Shown piece by piece: positions 58,931 to 64,000 of a stretch of 64,000 nucleotides of DNA. The position numbers were made by a program, and so were the translations under genes. Source of the DNA: Cryoendolithus antarcticus (taxonomy: Eukaryota > Ascomycota > Dothideomycetes > Cladosporiales > Cladosporiaceae); contig NAJO01000081.1 of the NCBI GenBank assembly GCA_002077065.1, forward strand, positions 26,122 through 90,121, in the 5' to 3' direction. Every line of letters begins with the position of its first letter. The stretch's first letter is position 1. Below the pieces are notes generated by a model. It searched no databases, was not told where the DNA came from, and saw nothing but the letters and a program-made list of their open reading frames with translations.

Positions 58931-59186
58931 GGCCGGGCGTCCTTTGGAACATAATCACACCGTAGGCAGCAGAGCCGGTGCGAACGGCACGTCCACGAGC
59001 AACGCGCTGTTCAGAGGATGACTTACCCTTCGCCACCAATGCTGCACGGCGCAACGTAATCGCGACAAAACAACCTAGCGCGCGAGCTGGGGCAAAGTAC
59101 GACTTAACGGACAATCGGCCTTGAAGATCGTATGCTTCTATTCGGGGCTCGTTGGAAGTAATATGTCTATCGCGAGAGCACCGTCG

Positions 59187-60724
59187 TTATCTGCTTTGCC
59201 TCTGTTCCAGTAATCTTTCTAGCAGATTCTTATTCTCCTTTTTCTGCTGCTCCATCTGTTTCTGAATCTCCTCTTTCCGCTGCTCGATTTGTTTCTGCTG
59301 CTGCTCGAGCTGAGCCTTGTACATTTGTTCGATTCTCGCCATCTGTTGTTTCATCAAGGTCAACTCGCCTTGGCTTCCCCGACTTTTGGCTCGACGAAGG
59401 GGTGGTCTGGACGATGAGTCCATCTCTTGCGAGGACTGTTCGCTCGCTTGCGTCTCGCCTTCGCCAACACTGACTTCAGAGACCATGGATGTCGTTCGTG
59501 GATCTGGTAGACGCGATATTGCCTGCTGTATCCTTTGCACATGCAACGGATAGAAATCGCGGTAAACAGCTCTTGTGAAATTTGACCCTGTGTTTCTATC
59601 TCTGCCGTAGTGACCGTCTAGGCTGTAGTCGTGGAGATAGTATCGATGAAATGTGGTGCGACCATCTCGAATGATGGGGAAGTGACCGTATATCTTGACC
59701 CTCTCATTATCGTGGGAGATGCTGATAACGAGGATGTGGCCGGTAAGGCTTTCAGCGCTTCCACCTCCGGCAGCGCGGCACAGCTGAACGATCGCATTGA
59801 CGGCAATGCTGGCGCTGTGGACGTTTTGTCGGTCCGCGTCATTGATGTTCCTCTTTCCGCATTTTGCTTCGCACAAGAGAAATGGGAAGTACATGGACTC
59901 CGTGAACTTAGTAGGATTGTTGATACTCGTAAAGTTTTCCAATTTGACACGCTCATCTTCAGTAAAAGCTGCCAATGATAAGCCGTATGCATGGTCAGGC
60001 CTTGGCTGCTTCCCGCCGAGCAAACCGCATTTGGTCCAGTCTCCAGATAACTCTTCCCGGACGTTTTGCAAGGCGTGCTCTCCGTCAAGCAAGTACAGGA
60101 GCTCTGCTGAAGGCACGATGTGTGGGGTCAGATCTCGGCGAACCCTTTCTTCATTGCCCTTGCTCGCTCGTTGGAACATTCGGATGTAGATCGCTTCGGA
60201 GCACGAGTTGTAGGCTGGAGCGAGCTCGCCCACGTCCAATAAAGCTTGGCACACAGCCTGACTCTCGGCACTTTACAAGTCTTTCGAGCCCAGATCATCG
60301 AAGTCTATCCCGTAGTGGTGTAATTCCTCCTCATACGCAGCGGTATGGGCGGGCGGAGCGCTTCCATCTCTTACTCGGCTCGAATAACCCGGCGTGCTAG
60401 ACCGATGCCTTTTATTTGATTCCTCGCTCTCAAGTTCGCTCATTAGGGCAAATGTGCTCGGCCACTCCCCGGTCCTGGCCCAGCACTGAATGGGATCTTG
60501 CTCTTCTGCGGCGGCCGTTTGGAGTCTTGAAAGTTGCTAGTGCCCTCCTTTAGCATCTTCTTTTTTACGCTTGCGGCAGGGCTCTTGCGACTGGTCCGAG
60601 GCCTGCTCTTCAGTGCTACGCCCACGCTTCTTGCCAAAAGAGGGCTCGATATGGTGAGAGTTGTTCAGATGGTATTTCCGTTTCTTTCTCGGGGGGGCGC
60701 CTCCTGATAGCGAGATCCCAGGCT
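59187..60724 (-). pseudogene. DUF7924 (nuclease-like) protein, two in-frame stops
   Basis: One minus-strand frame, from a likely acceptor at about 60725 to the TAA at 59187, encodes a basic N-terminus (PPRKKRKYH, a likely nuclear signal), DPIQCWARTGEWPSTF, VCQALLDVGELAPAYNSCSE, VPSAELLYLLDG, the core MYFPFLLCEAKCG followed by DADRQNVHSASIAVNAIVQL, HILVISISHDNERVKIYGH and a C-terminal coiled coil. TAG at 60537-60539 and TAA at 60273-60275 interrupt the frame upstream of the core. The E-x-K in CEAKCG suggests a PD-(D/E)XK-like fold; activity is unproven in this family. From the ATG 14 codons after the second stop the remaining ORF is 355 codons, so a shortened product is possible. Confidence 0.7.
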
Positions 60725-60725
60725 T

Positions 60726-62215
60726 AGTCTCCTATGTACTGAATATTTGGATGTGAAAGACAGACTTCGAGAGCACTGCGGTAATACCTGACTGAAAGGC
60801 CCGCTCGATGGTGGTGAGGGGAGCGAAGTCTTTCGTTCGTGCAGACTTTTTAGCATCGTCTTGCGGTGCTCGGCGACGGCATTATAGCGGGGAACACATG
60901 CTCCACGTCTGGTCAGAATAACGAATGGTGGCTGAGAGCGGAGTAGATGGGTGTGGACGCTTGACACGTGAGACCTTGCGCTCCGCTGCGAAAGCCGAGG
61001 CGGGAGACGGTCACGTGATATTAGTCATGATTCCTGCTTGAACGACGACTGGCCTCCCGTCAACGAGATGCATCTGCGCCGACCCACGAAAACACCACAG
61101 CCATCCGATTCACCCTCTATCCTGCACTCGCGAGATGTGATGAACACCAGTCGCCACTCACAGTAATGTTGTAAGTTAAAGGATACACTTCTGCTGCAGT
61201 ACACTATCCTAATACATCTTCGCTACGGGAGCCAACCGTGGTGCCACTGGGACTTCTACTGCTTCTTCACTGATGTGCACAACTATGCTGTCTAGCTCTA
61301 ACAGGTCCGCATTTGCCCGTGGCCTGGGATTCTTCTGCTTGCGGCCCGGCGGCCTTATCTTTTCCGGCTCGTTTCACTCTTGCCTTCTCGAGGTCTTCGA
61401 AGCTCATCACCTTCGCCTTCCCTAGGACCATCAGCCTCGTCGAACGCCGAACTTTGGCTTCGCCGTTAGCGTTAAAGAGAAATCGATTTTAATCGTGAAG
61501 GAGAGCTCATTCGGCAAATGAGCCCAGAGTCTAGGCGCGTGGTGCATCGATGATCGACGCTCCCATCGAACATTTGCGCGTGTCGGCTGTTTTCGCGCAT
61601 GCACACGGACAAGCTTCTTTCGACATGCCATTTCCGCATGGGTTATGAAAGAGATTGACATTCAATGGTGTACATATACCCATTGACGACAATGTGGTGG
61701 AGCTCCGAATAGTTTGATGTACACCTCTTCAGTCACGGTTATACAGACCTCAAGCTAGCCTCCCGTGACCCCAGCAAACAGCATCCTAGGACTCCGGTGC
61801 ACCAACGCTCGAGCACTCAACCGCACTTTCCCGCCACACAGGGTTCGAGAAAGACAGCGTTCATGTACGCCTAAATCCAACACCTCGTCCGTCCAGCAGT
61901 GGAACCAGGACAAACCCGGCTCGCGCCAACACCTCGCGATCAGCACTCTTACAACCTCGGCGACCATGCGTACCCATCCATATCAACCTGCCGTCCACTC
62001 CCCCGTGATCTCGGTGGAGCTCCAATTGCAGTCCTGTCCCTCGATCTTACCGGCTCATTCCCGTCCCTAGACCTCGGCGGCCTTCCATACCCATTCCCAC
62101 TCCTCTCTGCATCTCTCCCCGAACTCCCCAACCGATCCATCTCCCAACTACTCCGACTCCTCTCCATATCCCCGTGCCCACTCCCACTCCTTTGTTTCCC
62201 CTGTGCAGCCTGTCC
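60726..62215. other. No confident gene
   Basis: The 5' region of the DUF7924 gene and the 3' region of the aquaporin gene. At 61949-62215 (minus) the aquaporin frame stays open for 89 codons after its TAG. Nothing else was recognised. Confidence 0.4.
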
Positions 62216-63093
62216 CTATCCCACTTCCTCGTCCGCTCCAGCACTGTCCTGTCCCGGATTTGCGTCCTCGTAATTCATGAACTTGAGGAAGTGGTAGAAC
62301 CCCGCTGCCACAATGGCGCCGAGGAAGGGTCCAAACCAGTAGATCCAGTGGTAGGTCGTAAAAGATCTCGAAGCGACGCAAGGCCCGAATGAGCGAGCGG
62401 GGTTCACGGAGGCGCCGGTGTAGTAGACACCGGCGATTTCAATGACGAACAGAGAAATGCCGATGCCTATGGGGGCAATGAATGTATCTTTTGATTTCTC
62501 CGCTGCCAATATAAGTATCGTAAAGACGAGCTGTGCTGTGAGGAACTGCAGTTCCTGTCAGTCATGATGATAATCGGTCTGAAGTGCTTAGCAACACGGC
62601 TCACCATTTCAAGAAAGAAGCCCTGTGCAACGCTCATATCCGGATTCAGTGTCGTCAGCGTAATCGCAATATCCCCCGGCACAATACAAGACACCACAGC
62701 AGCCGCGCACATCGCCGCTATAATCTGTACAGGAAAGAGCACCAGTCCTCGCACCACCGGCAGTGTCCCCGTGAGCACCAGTCCAAGCGTGACAGCTGGG
62801 TTGAACAACCCTCCACTAACTCTGTACAGCATCCAAGCCGCTATGAGCAAGCTGAAGCCATAACTGAGCGAAATATAGACAACGCTTGAAGCACTTAAAG
62901 TCTGATTCGGTCCAGCATCTCCAGCAGTCGTGACCGTCATCAAATGCCCCAGAAAAGCCATGAATAGGAACAAGAACGTACCAACAAACTCCCCAGAGGC
63001 AGCAACGAAATGTTTCCGGGCCTCGCTCTGCGCTTCAGACGGTGTCGGTGTACCCATGCCGAACATTGGCTGTCCCAGGCGGGATTCTGGCAT
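62216..63093 (-). CDS. Aquaporin (MIP family), two exons
   Basis: Exons 63093-62605 and 62554-62216 give 275 aa. The 50-nt intron has GTGAGC, ATGACTGAC and ACAG. Six membrane spans are readable. The first NPA box is in GGLFNPAVTLGL and the second in GASVNPARSFGP. EFVGTFLFLFMAF begins span 1, and FFLEM joins ELQFLTAQLVFTILI across the intron. The Arg after the second NPA is present. The spacing resembles orthodox water-channel-like fungal aquaporins rather than Fps1-type glycerol facilitators, but selectivity cannot be fixed by eye. It sits in a membrane, probably plasma membrane. Apparently intact and the most conserved gene of the window. The frame continues open beyond the TAG (see findings). 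Confidence 0.85.
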
Positions 63094-64000
63094 ATTGTGA
63101 GAGATGGAGTAGGCGTCGATGGTAGTAATTAAGGCATGGCTTCTGGAGTCAATAGACCTTTACACCCGCGCAATGCGATTGAAATAGACAAGTTTCGAAC
63201 TTGAACAGAAAGTTGGGAGAACTCTTAGTGTAGAAAAAGTTTCATACGTTGATTTAAACCTCCTCGGACGCGATGACCGCGTACTATCAACTGTGGGTGA
63301 CCAGGTTGCGACTCTGCATCCACAATGCAAGTTTGATATGATGCTGCTGATGCAATGATGACAGTGGAGACGCCCTTGTCGGGCCTTGTCGGGCAAGACG
63401 GGCCGTGAAGAAGTCACCGATTCGACCCGAGTGCCAAGCTGCATGGGTTGCGGACGGCTCGCGGACGGGTGGGAGATCTGGTATTGGCATGGATGGTCGG
63501 AGGGCTGGAGGAAGTCGGAGAGTAAGCCGAATGTGTGATATAGCTGGTGGAATGCGGAAGGGCTGGAGTAAAGATGAGGATACTGTGCAGTCATGATAAT
63601 AAGCTGTACGGTGGCTCGGTCCTGTGGTCTGAGACGAGTGGAATGCGAATGCATGTGTACCAGATGCGGGGAACTTTCCATGAATTGCGAGTAGCCACAT
63701 GAATCTTGAGTGGGCAATGAATGCGCATTTCGGTCATCGAGACCCGCACTCTGACCGAGCTACTGGAGACGTCAAAACCTGGTACAGCAATATGCAGATA
63801 TCGGCGTAAATGGCAGCATACTACATCCCGTGTGGGCGAGGGGCCTTTTCAGGTCATCCTCGAGAAGGTCGGGACCGGCACGTGCCACCTGGACATCGAG
63901 TCCGTACAGGCTTATGATTTAAGCCATTCAATGCATCACAAGTGTGGGGCTTACAGAAGCCGCGTCCTGAGTGCTGTGTTCGCCACACTGGGCTGCTACG
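63094..64000. other. Aquaporin upstream region, no supportable gene
   Basis: 5' flank and probable leader of the aquaporin. ORFs on both strands lack recognisable features. Confidence 0.4.

Noticed and set aside
34685..60539. Reassignment of TAA/TAG to glutamine in this genome
   Set aside because: In-frame stops are mostly TAA/TAG, which suggested a code change. But the giant gene uses CAA/CAG freely with only five TAA/TAG in about 3,100 codons, several plausible genes end with TAA/TAG, two DUF7924 copies terminate at the same point with different TAA/TAG, and TGA disablements also occur. Point mutation in a CpA context is simpler.
63160..63717. A 185-codon minus-strand ORF upstream of the aquaporin
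   Set aside because: Ser/His/Pro-rich without domains and in the leader region; more likely untranslated.
1..64000. tRNA genes, rRNA, CRISPR arrays
   Set aside because: No B-box with matching acceptor stem and no regularly spaced repeats of CRISPR type were seen; a GGTTCGA-like string near 36748 lies inside the DUF3638 gene frame.

Overview
The window looks like a gene-sparse accessory region of a filamentous ascomycete, probably a dothideomycete. The evidence is short spliceosomal introns (48-63 nt) with GTAAGT/GTGAGC-type donors and CTAAC/CTGAC branch sites, and protein families that are typical of filamentous fungi: 3CxxC zinc fingers, OTT_1508-like deaminases, DUF7587, DUF7924, DUF4470, DUF6606/DUF3638 and HeLo-like pseudokinases. 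No tRNA, rRNA or CRISPR array was seen. All family names come from reading motifs by eye; no search was run.

Layout. 0-20 kb: a BTB gene with an internal stop, a small unknown protein, a broken HeLo/pseudokinase gene, an apparently intact C2H2 gene and an intact 3CxxC gene, a DUF7587 gene, and fragments of ankyrin, DUF7924, BTB, DUF4470, mariner transposase and dynamin genes. 20-34 kb: a JmjC-like gene broken by one stop, three diverged copies of an unknown family, an intact dsRNA-binding gene followed on the same strand by an intact OTT_1508-type deaminase gene, and a coiled-coil gene. 34.7-44 kb: one giant DUF6606/DUF3638/DUF3645 gene of about 3,100 codons, broken by five in-frame TAA/TAG codons and one frameshift. 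44-53 kb: a broken fungal family that may have a uracil-DNA-glycosylase-like fold, a second C2H2 relic, a JmjC relic and a truncated HAD-uracil phosphoribosyltransferase gene. 53.5-58.9 kb: a CorA-like gene cut off by a GC-rich Crypton-like element, with a tyrosine recombinase and a divergent second ORF, and filled with a recurring palindromic 13-mer. 59-64 kb: a DUF7924 nuclease-like gene with two upstream stops, and an apparently intact aquaporin.

Two things stand out. Most genes are damaged, mainly by in-frame TAA/TAG codons, several at positions where relatives appear to carry Gln or Trp. That fits CpA-to-TpA (RIP-like) mutation. The Crypton-like segment carries about 25-30 copies of a TCGTYNNNAACGA-like motif regardless of strand, reading frame or coding status; I know of no described equivalent. 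The dsRBD/deaminase gene pair is the most interesting intact functional pairing.
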